Part shown: positions 28,318-36,539 of the stretch, one piece after another
Layout: every line of letters begins with the position of its first letter
Position numbering within the stretch: the stretch's first letter is position 1
Origin: Leptospira sp. WS4.C2
GTDB lineage: Bacteria > Spirochaetota > Leptospiria > Leptospirales > Leptospiraceae
Length of the DNA: 64,000 nucleotides
Assembly (NCBI RefSeq): GCF_040833985.1
Contig: NZ_CP162139.1
Coordinates: forward strand, 1,942,001-2,006,000
Direction of reading: 5' to 3'
Program-made: the position numbers and the translations under genes
The notes under the pieces: model-generated
What the model was told of the DNA's origin: nothing
Databases searched by the model: none
The model's input: only the letters and a program-made list of their open reading frames with translations

Positions 28318-29166
28318 ATGATTATTAATCACAACATCAGCGCGCTTGTTGCGAAACGGGCGCTCACAAACACCGGGCGTGACATGGATAAATCCATGGA
28401 ACACCTAGCAACGGGTATGCGAATCAACAGACCAGGGGATGATTCTCTGGGATTCGCCGTGTCCGAAAAATTAAGATCACAAATTCGGGGCCTTGGCCAA
28501 GCAGAACGAAATACCCAGGATGGTATGTCGTTTATTCAAGTCACCGAAGGATCTTTAGACCAAGTAAACTCTATCTTACAGAGGTTACGCGAACTTTCCG
28601 TTCAATCCTCAAACGGGATTTACTCTAACGAAGACAGAAAACTTGTCCAGTTAGAAGTATCTCAATTAGTGGAAGAAGTGGAAAGGATCGGAACTTCTGC
28701 AGAGTTTAATAAAGTCAAACCATTGGATGGAAGGTTTTCTCGTTCTTCCAAAAATCCAATGACTTTGCAAGTGGGTGCAAACGGTACAGAGAAGATAGAA
28801 CTCTACATCAATACGATGACAAGTTCTTCCCTCAAACTGAAACAAGCCGGAAACAAGCTGACTCTTTCAACTCCGAACAAGGCTTCCGATTCACTCCAAG
28901 TTTTAGACGACGCCATTACCAAAGTCAACCGCCTGCGGTCTGACCTAGGTGCCTATTACAACCGATTAGATTTAACTTTGAAATCACTAAGTAACAACTA
29001 TGTGAACATTGTTTCAGCTGAATCGCAAGTAAGGGATGCTGATATGGCAACGGAAATGGTAGAATATTCCAGAAACCAAATCCTAACCAAATCAGGTGTG
29101 GCGATGCTTGCACAAGCGAACCTCCGACCGGAATCCGTAGTAAAACTCCTCACGGACAGATACTAA
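28318..29166 (+). CDS. flaB: flagellin core protein FlaB
   Basis: A 282-residue class B flagellin of the periplasmic flagellar filament core. N-terminal MIINHNISALVAKRALTNT and RINRPGDDSLGFAVSEKLR, and C-terminal VSAESQVRDADMATEMVEYSRNQIL with ending LLTDRY, are the D0/D1 helices; the D2/D3 outer domains are absent, as is normal for spirochaetes. ATG 28318 is chosen because AGGAGGGTG precedes it; a longer frame (28294) has no support. Leptospira usually has four flaB paralogues, and I cannot say which one this is. Hairpin terminator at 29186-29215. Confidence 0.95.
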   Translation: MIINHNISALVAKRALTNTGRDMDKSMEHLATGMRINRPGDDSLGFAVSEKLRSQIRGLGQAERNTQDGMSFIQVTEGSLDQVNSILQRLRELSVQSSNGIYSNEDRKLVQLEVSQLVEEVERIGTSAEFNKVKPLDGRFSRSSKNPMTLQVGANGTEKIELYINTMTSSSLKLKQAGNKLTLSTPNKASDSLQVLDDAITKVNRLRSDLGAYYNRLDLTLKSLSNNYVNIVSAESQVRDADMATEMVEYSRNQILTKSGVAMLAQANLRPESVVKLLTDRY

Positions 29167-29185
29167 TCCGATCGAAAAAGAAACG

Positions 29186-29215
29186 GAAATCCTCCTTGCA
29201 AACAGGGAGGATTTC
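29186..29215 (+). terminator. flaB terminator
   Basis: Ten-pair perfect stem, GAAATCCTCC (29186-29195) with GGAGGATTTC (29206-29215), loop of ten bases, directly after the flagellin stop. The T run is short. Confidence 0.7.
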
Positions 29216-29228
29216 TTCAAACTTTGTC

Positions 29229-29251
29229 CTTATACTTATACAGAGTATAAG
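29229..29251 (+). promoter_or_regulatory. inverted repeat in the promoter region of the OmpA-like gene
   Basis: CTTATAC (29229-29235) faces GTATAAG (29245-29251), a perfect 7-bp repeat with a 9-base centre, 14 bp before the TTG start. TATAAG also reads as a -10, with TTGTCC-like bases upstream. An operator over the promoter is the simplest reading. Confidence 0.4.
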
Positions 29252-29265
29252 CGAGGACATTACCG

Positions 29266-29997
29266 TTGAAACAAATCATCTCAGGAATTCTTTCCCTATC
29301 ATTACTATCCACAATCTCTTGTGGTCTATCGGACAACACCAAAAGACTCATTCTTAGTACATCCATTGGATGTGGAGTTGGTCTTGCACTCGGTGCCGTT
29401 TATGACGAAGCACAACGAAAAAAAGATACGAAAAACAAAAAGAACGACATCCAAAGACAAATTAAATCCTCTTTGGCAATGGAAAAAAAGAAACCGCAAA
29501 ACAAAGGTAAGATTGTTGGTCTTGGGGCTGGATGTTTGGCAGGGCTTGGAACTGGTTTTTATCTAAACACTATGTATGACAACATGGCCGAAGAGATGAA
29601 AAAACAAGGGATCACTCTTGAGAAAAATGAAAGAGGCGGAGAAACTGTCAGTCTCACTGCAACAATGGACGGTGGAATCGCATTTGAAGATGGAAAGGCA
29701 GACCTAAAAGGCAAAGGAAAAGAAAACATTGACAAATTGGCAGAAGCACTTGCAGCTTATCCAGAAACCAAAGTCAATATTTCAGGACATGCTAATAAAA
29801 CTGGTGCCGAAGATCTGAACCTTCGCCTATCGCAAGACCGAGCTGTGACTGCAAAAAATGCGATCATTGAGAACGGTGTGGAAGGAAAAAGAATTGGAAC
29901 AGTCCAAGGACTAGGTTCCTCAACACCAATCAAAAATGTTGATCCAAAAGACGGATCAAACAGGCGAGTCGAAGTAGAAATCGTTCCTGCGAGCTAA
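29266..29997 (+). CDS. OmpA-family lipoprotein (Loa22-like domain layout)
   Basis: A 243-residue protein with a signal peptide ending in lipobox TISC (Cys19), a short glycine-rich hydrophobic stretch (GCGVGLALGAVYDEAQ), a second one (GLGAGCLAGLGTGFYL near 80-95) and a C-terminal OmpA domain (about 125-243) with ISGHANKTGAEDLNLRLSQDRA and SNRRVEVEI that bind peptidoglycan. The start is TTG 29266 with GAGGA upstream; no ATG fits. A peptidoglycan-tethered outer-membrane or periplasmic lipoprotein is expected. Same domain order as Loa22, but identity is not claimed. Confidence 0.88.
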   Translation: MKQIISGILSLSLLSTISCGLSDNTKRLILSTSIGCGVGLALGAVYDEAQRKKDTKNKKNDIQRQIKSSLAMEKKKPQNKGKIVGLGAGCLAGLGTGFYLNTMYDNMAEEMKKQGITLEKNERGGETVSLTATMDGGIAFEDGKADLKGKGKENIDKLAEALAAYPETKVNISGHANKTGAEDLNLRLSQDRAVTAKNAIIENGVEGKRIGTVQGLGSSTPIKNVDPKDGSNRRVEVEIVPAS

Positions 29998-30014
29998 GAG
30001 CCAAACGACATAAA

Positions 30015-30037
30015 AAAAGGGACAGTCTGTCCCTTTT
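30015..30037. terminator. bidirectional terminator, first of a tandem pair
   Basis: AAAAGGGACAG (30015-30025), one base, CTGTCCCTTTT (30027-30037); T-rich on both strands. Follows the OmpA-like gene by 18 bp. Confidence 0.8.
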
Positions 30038-30047
30038 CGATTCAAGT

Positions 30048-30077
30048 AAAAAGCCTACATTGATTTGTAGGCTTTTT
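30048..30077. terminator. bidirectional terminator, second of a tandem pair
   Basis: AAAAAGCCTACA (30048-30059) with TGTAGGCTTTTT (30066-30077), loop of six bases. Serves the convergent YbaB gene on the minus strand as well. Confidence 0.85.
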
Positions 30078-30105
30078 TATTTCTAAAACAGGAAGATAAC
30101 TTAAA

Positions 30106-30426
30106 TTACATTCCTAAACCAGGAAAACCACCCATGGCTTGCATCTGTTTTGCAGCCCCTGCTTGTGCATCTTGTAAAGCCTTCGTATAGGCTTCTTGGA
30201 TGGACTTTTCTAGGAGGTTTTTATCTTTTTTATCAATTAATTCATCTTCTATCTGAATGGATTTCATTTGGAATTTTCCATCCAAAGTCACAGAGAGAAG
30301 TTTATTTTTAGAAATTCCTACAAAATTGAGACCGGCAAGTTCCTTTTCCATGGTTTTCACCTGCGATCGCATTTTCTTCATCTGTTTGAGCATATCAAAC
30401 TTGTTTCCGCCTGCTCCACCGAACAT
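30106..30426 (-). CDS. YbaB/EbfC family nucleoid-associated protein
   Basis: Small DNA-binding protein that coats and bends DNA; usually next to recR/dnaX, but not here. The 106-residue product starts MFGGAGGNKFDMLKQMKKM and has the central two-stranded region VGISKNKLLSVTLDGKFQ and a C-terminal helix ending in a Gln/Met/Gly-rich tail (AAKQMQAMGGFPGLGM). ATG 30426 is selected because GAGGTG precedes it; the longer frame covers the divergent channel promoter. The gap to the divergent channel gene is 79 bp. Confidence 0.92.
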   Translation of the reverse strand: MFGGAGGNKFDMLKQMKKMRSQVKTMEKELAGLNFVGISKNKLLSVTLDGKFQMKSIQIEDELIDKKDKNLLEKSIQEAYTKALQDAQAGAAKQMQAMGGFPGLGM

Positions 30427-30505
30427 AAGCACCTCTTTTCCTTTCAGGATTATTTTTCTTGAAAAGAAGGCAAATATAAAACACAGCTTTGTCGATACTA
30501 TAATC

Positions 30506-31864
30506 ATGATCCATCCAAATTCTCCGTACAAACGAATCTGGGATCTTTTCGTTTTTATTTGTATCACATATTTTGCCCTAGAAGTACCTTTCCGATTGGT
30601 CTTTCAGTATAAACTCTCTGTGGGAGTTTCTTGGTTGGAACGGGCCATCCAAATTGTTTTTGGTCTGGATGTGATCTTGAATTTCAACACCGCCATTGTA
30701 AAAGACCGTCTTCTCATCCGTAATAGAAAAATAGTGACCAAAACTTATTTGCGTTCCTGGTTTCTGATCGATTTTTTATCCGCATTCCCGTTTGATCTTT
30801 TTGGAGGATTTTTCTTCCAATACTTTGGCGTTACAGATAGCTTAAAGATATTAAGACTCCTTAGGTCTGTCCGAGTCTTTGAACTTTTTAAATCACTCCG
30901 GCTTCTCGCCCTTGGTGCTGATTCGGATGAAAGGTTTAAACTTGTAGAAGTGATCAACCCCATGACCTTTCGTTTGATTTTTTTTGTGTATTGGACTAGC
31001 CTCTTTGCACATTGGGTGGCTTGCGGGTGGATCCATCTTGGACCTGAGTTTTTAGCAGATAAAGATATAAACACACGGTACATCCGGGCTCTTTACTGGT
31101 CAGTCACAACCCTAACTACCATTGGGTATGGGGACATCACTCCTGTGACAAATCGACAAACCATTTATACCATGGGAGTTATGATTCTCGGTGTGGGTAT
31201 TTATGGTTATGTCATTGGTAATATTGCAACTCTACTATCTAACTTAGATATTTCTCGAGTCCATTTTCAAGAAAAACTAAACACAATCGATAGTTTTATA
31301 AAATATAAAAAATTACCTCCACAACTTGCCAATCGCATTCGTTCCTATTATGTAAATCTCTGGGAAAACAAACACGGGATAGACGAATCGGAAATCTGGG
31401 ACCAACTCCCATCGGGAATCAAAATTGATGTGTCCATGTTTTTGCATAGCCATTTGATTTCCGTGGTTCCTTTTTTCAAAAATGCTCCAGAGGAATTAAA
31501 AAGAGAAGTAGTCTTAGAATTAAAACCTGCCTTTTATATGAAGGGTGACATCATTTTTAAAGAAGGTGATGTTCCCCACAATATGTATTTTTTATCCAAA
31601 GGTCATGTCGAAGTGATCAAAGAAAAAACAGGTGAGTTACTTGCCACATTAAATTCTGGGTCTTTTTTTGGGGAAATGAGTTTGATTGATGATTCCTTAA
31701 GAACTGCAACCATCAAAGCAGGTTCTTATTGTGATGTATATACTTTAGGAAAGGACAGGTTTGCTGAAATTTTAAAACACCATCCAGGGTTTGCTAAACA
31801 TATACAAGTCATCTCTGATGAACGGAAAAAAAATCAAACATCGAAAACCACAAAAACTGAATGA
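30506..31864 (+). CDS. voltage-sensor-type potassium channel with cyclic nucleotide-binding domain
   Basis: A 452-residue channel with six membrane helices. The S4-like segment (about 113-134) has a basic residue at nearly every third position (LKILRLLRSVRVF), the pore loop has TTIGYGD (filter residues 205-210), and a C-linker leads into a cNMP-binding domain (about 350-435) with the phosphate cassette FGEMSLIDDSLRTAT and its key Arg. It should open on cAMP or cGMP and pass K+. ATG 30506 gives a normal N-terminus; the upstream open frame overlaps ybaB antisense. TATAAT lies just before the ATG. Confidence 0.93.
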   Translation: MIHPNSPYKRIWDLFVFICITYFALEVPFRLVFQYKLSVGVSWLERAIQIVFGLDVILNFNTAIVKDRLLIRNRKIVTKTYLRSWFLIDFLSAFPFDLFGGFFFQYFGVTDSLKILRLLRSVRVFELFKSLRLLALGADSDERFKLVEVINPMTFRLIFFVYWTSLFAHWVACGWIHLGPEFLADKDINTRYIRALYWSVTTLTTIGYGDITPVTNRQTIYTMGVMILGVGIYGYVIGNIATLLSNLDISRVHFQEKLNTIDSFIKYKKLPPQLANRIRSYYVNLWENKHGIDESEIWDQLPSGIKIDVSMFLHSHLISVVPFFKNAPEELKREVVLELKPAFYMKGDIIFKEGDVPHNMYFLSKGHVEVIKEKTGELLATLNSGSFFGEMSLIDDSLRTATIKAGSYCDVYTLGKDRFAEILKHHPGFAKHIQVISDERKKNQTSKTTKTE

Positions 31865-31908
31865 TTTAAGATTTCAGTCAGAACTTAGTATTCGTTTTTT
31901 TTTCGTAT

Positions 31909-32682
31909 CTACGGCTTCATTGTAAGAATCGAGTTCTCTGGATCCACCAGGGCAATGGATTCATCAGCTAACAAGTCAAAGGCATGCCAAGCATTGCTGT
32001 CTTTTTTTAAAGGTTCTTGTTTTTCGGTTTTGGTTTTAATGGATTCCAATTTGGGAATTTCTGCCAAACAGGGAATTTCTTCGATCTGTTTTAATTTCTC
32101 CAAAAGTTCTCTGTGTTTTTTAGAAGGACCAAACCAAGAAGGCACAAAGGCAATTTTTTTCTTTTGGCTAAAGATGGTTTCTGTTTGTGTAATTTCATCC
32201 AACAGTAAGTTCACAGCGCGAATCGTCCATTTACTCGGAGTTACAGGAATTAAAATCAGTTCGGAATTATAAATGGCTGTCGTAAGTTCATGTTTGGCAG
32301 AACCAGGTGTATCAATGATGACAAATTTATATTTATTTCGCACCTCATCCAAGGCTCGTTTGAATTGTAAACAAAGGCTAGTCGAATCGGGATTGTATTT
32401 GGTAAGTTTAGCCAAACTAAGTGTCGATGGTAAAACATCAAATTGTTTGGTTTCTCGAATGCAATCTGTGATTCGTTTCATTCCGAGAAGAACACTCATC
32501 ACGTTGGATTCGTCCAATTGATTCAGATCCAAATCGGGCAAACAATAGTCTGTCAAATCTCCTTGCATATCCATATCCACAACGAGGGTTTTTCCCCTCC
32601 TAGCGAGAGCACAAGCCAAGTGAGCGGCAGTCGTGGATTTCCCACTTCCTCCCTTAATATTGGAAACTGAGATGACCTTCAT
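31909..32682 (-). CDS. ParA/MinD-family ATPase (orphan, no ParB)
   Basis: A 257-residue P-loop ATPase with the deviant Walker A KGGSGKS (residues 10-16) shared by ParA, MinD and Soj, the switch VDMDMQGDLTDY, and FVIIDTPGSAKHE (Walker B). No parB or parS is adjacent, so plasmid or chromosome partition is not supported; roles in positioning of protein clusters are known for orphans. AGGAGG lies about 12 bases upstream of ATG 32682, a long spacing. Divergent from a YopX-like gene across 95 bp that hold two palindromes. Confidence 0.88.
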   Translation of the reverse strand: MKVISVSNIKGGSGKSTTAAHLACALARRGKTLVVDMDMQGDLTDYCLPDLDLNQLDESNVMSVLLGMKRITDCIRETKQFDVLPSTLSLAKLTKYNPDSTSLCLQFKRALDEVRNKYKFVIIDTPGSAKHELTTAIYNSELILIPVTPSKWTIRAVNLLLDEITQTETIFSQKKKIAFVPSWFGPSKKHRELLEKLKQIEEIPCLAEIPKLESIKTKTEKQEPLKKDSNAWHAFDLLADESIALVDPENSILTMKP

Positions 32683-32734
32683 GGGGCAAAGAATCCTCCT
32701 AATTCTTTCGTTGACCACTGATTTTTTTTTGAAT

Positions 32735-32763
32735 TTTCCTTGGAAAGGACTAAGCAAAGCTTA
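32735..32763. promoter_or_regulatory. two adjacent palindromes between parA-like and YopX-like genes
   Basis: TTTCC-TT-GGAAA (32735-32746) and TAAGC-AAA-GCTTA (32751-32763) lie 4 bp apart in the middle of the divergent gap. They could be operators shared by both genes. Seen in sequence; function inferred. Confidence 0.35.
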
Positions 32764-32777
32764 ATTTGGTTCCAGTT

Positions 32778-33158
32778 ATGGCATTCACAATCCGGTTCCG
32801 CGTTTGGGACAAACAAGAAAAAGAATTCACTCAGAAAGGCTTTAGTTTAACCCTCGATGGGAAACTTTTAAAGTTTGGACAACCCATTACAAACGAAGAC
32901 AATTATATTGTTAATAGTTTTACCGGATTAAAAGACAAATACGACAAAGATTTATTCGAAGAAGATATCATTGAACATACCGTTGCCAAAGGTGGAAACC
33001 TCACCCAACATACGGGCGTTATTCGTTATAACAACGAACATGGTGCCTTTTATTTGGAAAATGGTCCGCCTCTACTCCAATTGTTTTCCATACGGAAAGT
33101 GGGAAACCCATACGAAAATCCCATTCTATACGATTTGTATTTAAAAAGTAAATCTTGA
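32778..33158 (+). CDS. YopX-like domain protein
   Basis: A 126-residue protein with the shape of YopX proteins: N-terminal FTIRFRVWDKQEKEF, central FTGLKDKYDKDLFEEDIIEHTV, then HTGVIRYNNEHGAFYLE and the C-terminal VGNPYENPILY. YopX members are mostly small phage or prophage proteins of unknown role. No other phage gene is near, so it looks domesticated. ATG 32778 is chosen because MAFTIRF matches the family start; a TTG at 32766 also is open. The stop overlaps the next start (TTGA). Confidence 0.72.
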   Translation: MAFTIRFRVWDKQEKEFTQKGFSLTLDGKLLKFGQPITNEDNYIVNSFTGLKDKYDKDLFEEDIIEHTVAKGGNLTQHTGVIRYNNEHGAFYLENGPPLLQLFSIRKVGNPYENPILYDLYLKSKS

Positions 33159-34633
33159 GATTCCTACTTTTATTTCTATCTTCCCTATTCCTATTATCTC
33201 TGCCTCTAAGGGCAAATCTCTTGGAGGATTATTGGAAAGCCATCCAAAGTTCAAAAGAAAAATTCGAAATTGCGGATCATAGCCCCAAACGTTTTAGTTT
33301 TCGATTTGGTGAAGAACTACCGGCTGTATTATACAAAGAATCACTGAATCATGAAATCTTTTGGTTTTGTCAAAAGTATATAGAGAAATACCATACAAAC
33401 TACCCTTACCCCAGATTTAAACAGGAAATAAGATCTCACCTAATAGATCTTTACGGAGACCCGGCACAAAATTTCTTAAGCGGAAAACTTTCCTTTCCTT
33501 GTTTTTCCGGTTGGAAAGAAGGAATTTCCCTTTTGAAACTTTCTTTTTTTTTGAATGAAGAAGAGTTCTATCCTTACCGCTGGGATTATTATGATAACAA
33601 AGGCCAACTATTTTTAACCGAAGAAGATGAAACCAAAAATGGGAAAAAGGATAGTTTCACTTATTATTCACACTCGGGTTGCCCCAAAGAAATCACTAAA
33701 GATAAAAATGACTTCGGAGCTATGGACGAATGGTGGTATTTTAAAAACTGTCAACTGGCACGAATTGAATATGATTCGAATGAAAATGGATTTAGAGAAC
33801 GAATTTGCCATTACGAAAATGGGAAAGAAACATATTGTGAAGGCGTGGGTGAAAAAGAAGAACGAGAAGCAATTCTATTTGAATCCTCTCAAAAATTTCA
33901 AGAAGCTTTAAAATTCTATAGAAAGTCTCTAAAAGAATATAAAAAGGAAGTTTCCAATGGAACTTCTAGAACTTGTTCCTTATTAAAGAAAATTGCAAAC
34001 ATTGAATACAATGAAAGAGACTTCATATCTTTTACAAAAACTTTAGATGAATTTTTTTCTTACAAAGCTTGCGAGTCAGATTCCTTAGATGTTTTGATTT
34101 ATAAATCTTATTATTATCTATATGTTTTAGGTGATTTTAAAACAGCGAAAGATAGTTATCAAAAAACTGCAGAAATTTATCGAAAAACATATGGTGAAAT
34201 TAGCCCAGAGATCATATTGAACCTTGCTTATTCACAATTTATGGACAAAGATCCTATAGCCTGTTTAGCGAGTTTAGACAAACTCAATAGTCGCAGACTG
34301 ACTGCTTATCCGCGTTTTTTCCTATTCTACTACAAGGGTTCCTGCGAATTGAGTCTTGGTAGATGGGATGAGGCCTACACTAACTTAAAACGAGCACAAA
34401 TTTTAGGAGGGGAACGAGAATTCCTGCCGGTTGTTTATTATAAGTTAGGTAGAGCATCCTTTGCAACAAAAAGAGACCAAGAGGGAAATCTTTGGACCCA
34501 CCAAGCCCTATTGTATGATTTTGATTTGATGGAGCAAATGGAATCAGACCCTATCTTTGAAAGTTTCTTTGAATCCCCTAACGGGAAATCACACAAAAGA
34601 AAATATTACTTGAATAAACAAAAAAAACAATGA
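33155..34633 (+). CDS. exported TPR-like protein of unknown function
   Basis: A 492-residue protein with a signal peptide (RFLLLFLSSLFLLSLPLRA, cleavage near residue 20). Residues 130-230 contain short repeats like YYDNKGQLFLTEEDETKNGK and YFKNCQLARIEYDSNENGF, similar to the MORN/'DUF' text-like repeats seen in leptospiral exported proteins; from about 250 on there are TPR-like helix pairs (FQEALKFYRKSLKEY, FKTAKDSYQKTAEIY, WDEAYTNLKRAQIL). TTG start overlapping the YopX stop suggests coupled translation. Periplasmic or surface scaffold is likely. Confidence 0.78.
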   Translation: MRFLLLFLSSLFLLSLPLRANLLEDYWKAIQSSKEKFEIADHSPKRFSFRFGEELPAVLYKESLNHEIFWFCQKYIEKYHTNYPYPRFKQEIRSHLIDLYGDPAQNFLSGKLSFPCFSGWKEGISLLKLSFFLNEEEFYPYRWDYYDNKGQLFLTEEDETKNGKKDSFTYYSHSGCPKEITKDKNDFGAMDEWWYFKNCQLARIEYDSNENGFRERICHYENGKETYCEGVGEKEEREAILFESSQKFQEALKFYRKSLKEYKKEVSNGTSRTCSLLKKIANIEYNERDFISFTKTLDEFFSYKACESDSLDVLIYKSYYYLYVLGDFKTAKDSYQKTAEIYRKTYGEISPEIILNLAYSQFMDKDPIACLASLDKLNSRRLTAYPRFFLFYYKGSCELSLGRWDEAYTNLKRAQILGGEREFLPVVYYKLGRASFATKRDQEGNLWTHQALLYDFDLMEQMESDPIFESFFESPNGKSHKRKYYLNKQKKQ

Positions 34634-34664
34634 TAGTCAGCTCCTACGGAGACAAACACGATCA

Positions 34665-36539
34665 ATGAAAAATTTTACGACGCTGAATGATGTTTTTTAT
34701 TATGCCAATAGAGCCTATGGTTCCAAAGAGATGTTCTTTGGAAAAGATTCTGGAAAAAACTTTGTAGGTCGTACGTTTTCGGATATTTTTCATAAAGCAG
34801 AAAATCTTGCACTTTCCCTTTTGCAAATGGGAATCCAACCCGGAGATCGAATCGGTCTGATGGCAGACAATAGAACCGAATGGGCGATTGCAGACATTGC
34901 CACCCTGTTAAATGGAGCCATCAATGTTCCCCGGGGGTCTGATTCTACACCGCAAGAAATCGAATACATCTTAAGTCACTCCGAAAGCAAATACTGCTTT
35001 GTAGAACACGAAAAATTATATGATTCCTTAAAACCGATTCTTTCTACTACTAAAGTAGAAAAAGTCATTATCTTAGATCCAGGATTTAAATCCAAAGATA
35101 CACTTGCAGTTCCTATGGAAACCTTAATTGCTGATGGAGAAACACACCGTAAAAATCTGCCTTCATTGGAGCTTCGGTCAAAACAAGTCAAACCGGATGA
35201 CCTCTTTACAATCATTTATACTTCAGGAACTACAGGTATGCCGAAGGGTGTGATGCTCACCCACCAAAATATGGTATACAATGTGGTAAAAGTTCCACCA
35301 CGCGTGGGTTTAAAAAGTACAGATCGAACTCTTTCCATCCTTCCCGTTTGGCATATCTTTGAGAGAGCCATTGACTATGCAATCATTGCCGAAGGAGCCT
35401 CTATCGCTTATACCAACATTAGGGATTTACGTGATGATTTCCAAAAAATCAAACCGAGTTTTATGGCCTCTGCTCCAAGGCTCTGGGAAAACCTCTACCT
35501 TGGCATCAAACAAAAGTTAGAGAAAGCACCGGAAAACAAAAGAAAACTTTTTGATTTTGCCTATGATATTTGTAAAAAATTCAAGGATGGGCAAGACTAT
35601 CTTTCAGGAAACAAACTCTTAACCAAAGAAGAGTCTCCCTTCGAGAGAGCAAAAAACACGGCAGTATCCCTTGGTTATGTATTAAATTTATTTTTACTCG
35701 CAAAGGTTTTAGATGGTTTGGTTTTTTCCAAAATTCGTGATGTTTTGGGAGGTCAACTAACAGGAACTATATCGGGTGGGGGTGCCCTTCCCGCACATGT
35801 CGATGAATTTTTTAATGTCATAGGAATCCCCGTGTATGAAGGGTATGGGATGACAGAATGTGCTCCAATCATTTCTGTTCGCTCTGTGGGAAAAGTGGTC
35901 CAAGGTTCTGTGGGAAAATGGCCAGAGGGAACAGCAGTAAGAATTGTCAATGAACAAGGGGAATCAGTTCCAAAAGGGAAGATGGGGGTCATTCATATCA
36001 AAGGCCCACAAGTAATGAAAGGGTATTATAAAAATGAAGAAGCCACTTCCAAAGCCATTTCTGACGGTTGGATGAATACGGGAGACTTAGGTTTTATTTC
36101 TTTTAACGATACCCTCTCGGTCCGTGGGCGAGTGAAAGATACCATTGTTCTGTTGGGTGGAGAAAACGTGGAACCCGTCCCTATTGAAAACTTGCTTTTG
36201 GAAAATGCTCTGATGAACCAAGTGATAGTGGTTGGTCAGGATCAAAAATCTCTCACAGCCCTTGTTTGGCCAGATAAAGACCGGATGAAAGAAGTAGGTC
36301 TCACGGTGAAGGAAGGCGAAGACCTAAACCAAAACAAAGAAGTAAGACTTTACTTCCAAAATATCATCAAAAAACAGATCTCTTCAGAAAACGGATTCAA
36401 ATCCTTTGAAAAACTTTCTGACTTTCGATTTCTGCCAAAAGCTATGGAAGTAGGAGATGAACTGACGAATCTTTTCAAAATGAAACGAAACGTCATTCAT
36501 GATAAATACAAAGACTTGATCAAATCCATGTACAACTAA
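34665..36539 (+). CDS. long-chain acyl-CoA synthetase (AMP-binding)
   Basis: A 624-residue member of the ANL superfamily. Motif A5-like YTSGTTGMPKGVMLTH (about residue 185), YEGYGMTECAPI, GWMNTGDLG and the RGRVKDTIVLLGGENVEP hinge are present. It activates fatty acids by adenylation and thioesterification, feeding beta-oxidation, which is the main carbon and energy route of Leptospira. It is of the FadD15 (long-chain, VLCS-like) size. The gene overlaps convergent pepN by 4 bp. Confidence 0.92.
   Translation: MKNFTTLNDVFYYANRAYGSKEMFFGKDSGKNFVGRTFSDIFHKAENLALSLLQMGIQPGDRIGLMADNRTEWAIADIATLLNGAINVPRGSDSTPQEIEYILSHSESKYCFVEHEKLYDSLKPILSTTKVEKVIILDPGFKSKDTLAVPMETLIADGETHRKNLPSLELRSKQVKPDDLFTIIYTSGTTGMPKGVMLTHQNMVYNVVKVPPRVGLKSTDRTLSILPVWHIFERAIDYAIIAEGASIAYTNIRDLRDDFQKIKPSFMASAPRLWENLYLGIKQKLEKAPENKRKLFDFAYDICKKFKDGQDYLSGNKLLTKEESPFERAKNTAVSLGYVLNLFLLAKVLDGLVFSKIRDVLGGQLTGTISGGGALPAHVDEFFNVIGIPVYEGYGMTECAPIISVRSVGKVVQGSVGKWPEGTAVRIVNEQGESVPKGKMGVIHIKGPQVMKGYYKNEEATSKAISDGWMNTGDLGFISFNDTLSVRGRVKDTIVLLGGENVEPVPIENLLLENALMNQVIVVGQDQKSLTALVWPDKDRMKEVGLTVKEGEDLNQNKEVRLYFQNIIKKQISSENGFKSFEKLSDFRFLPKAMEVGDELTNLFKMKRNVIHDKYKDLIKSMYN

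Noticed and set aside
31909..32682. Replication or partition origin at the ParA gene
   Set aside because: No parB, parS-like repeat, repA or DnaA boxes are adjacent.
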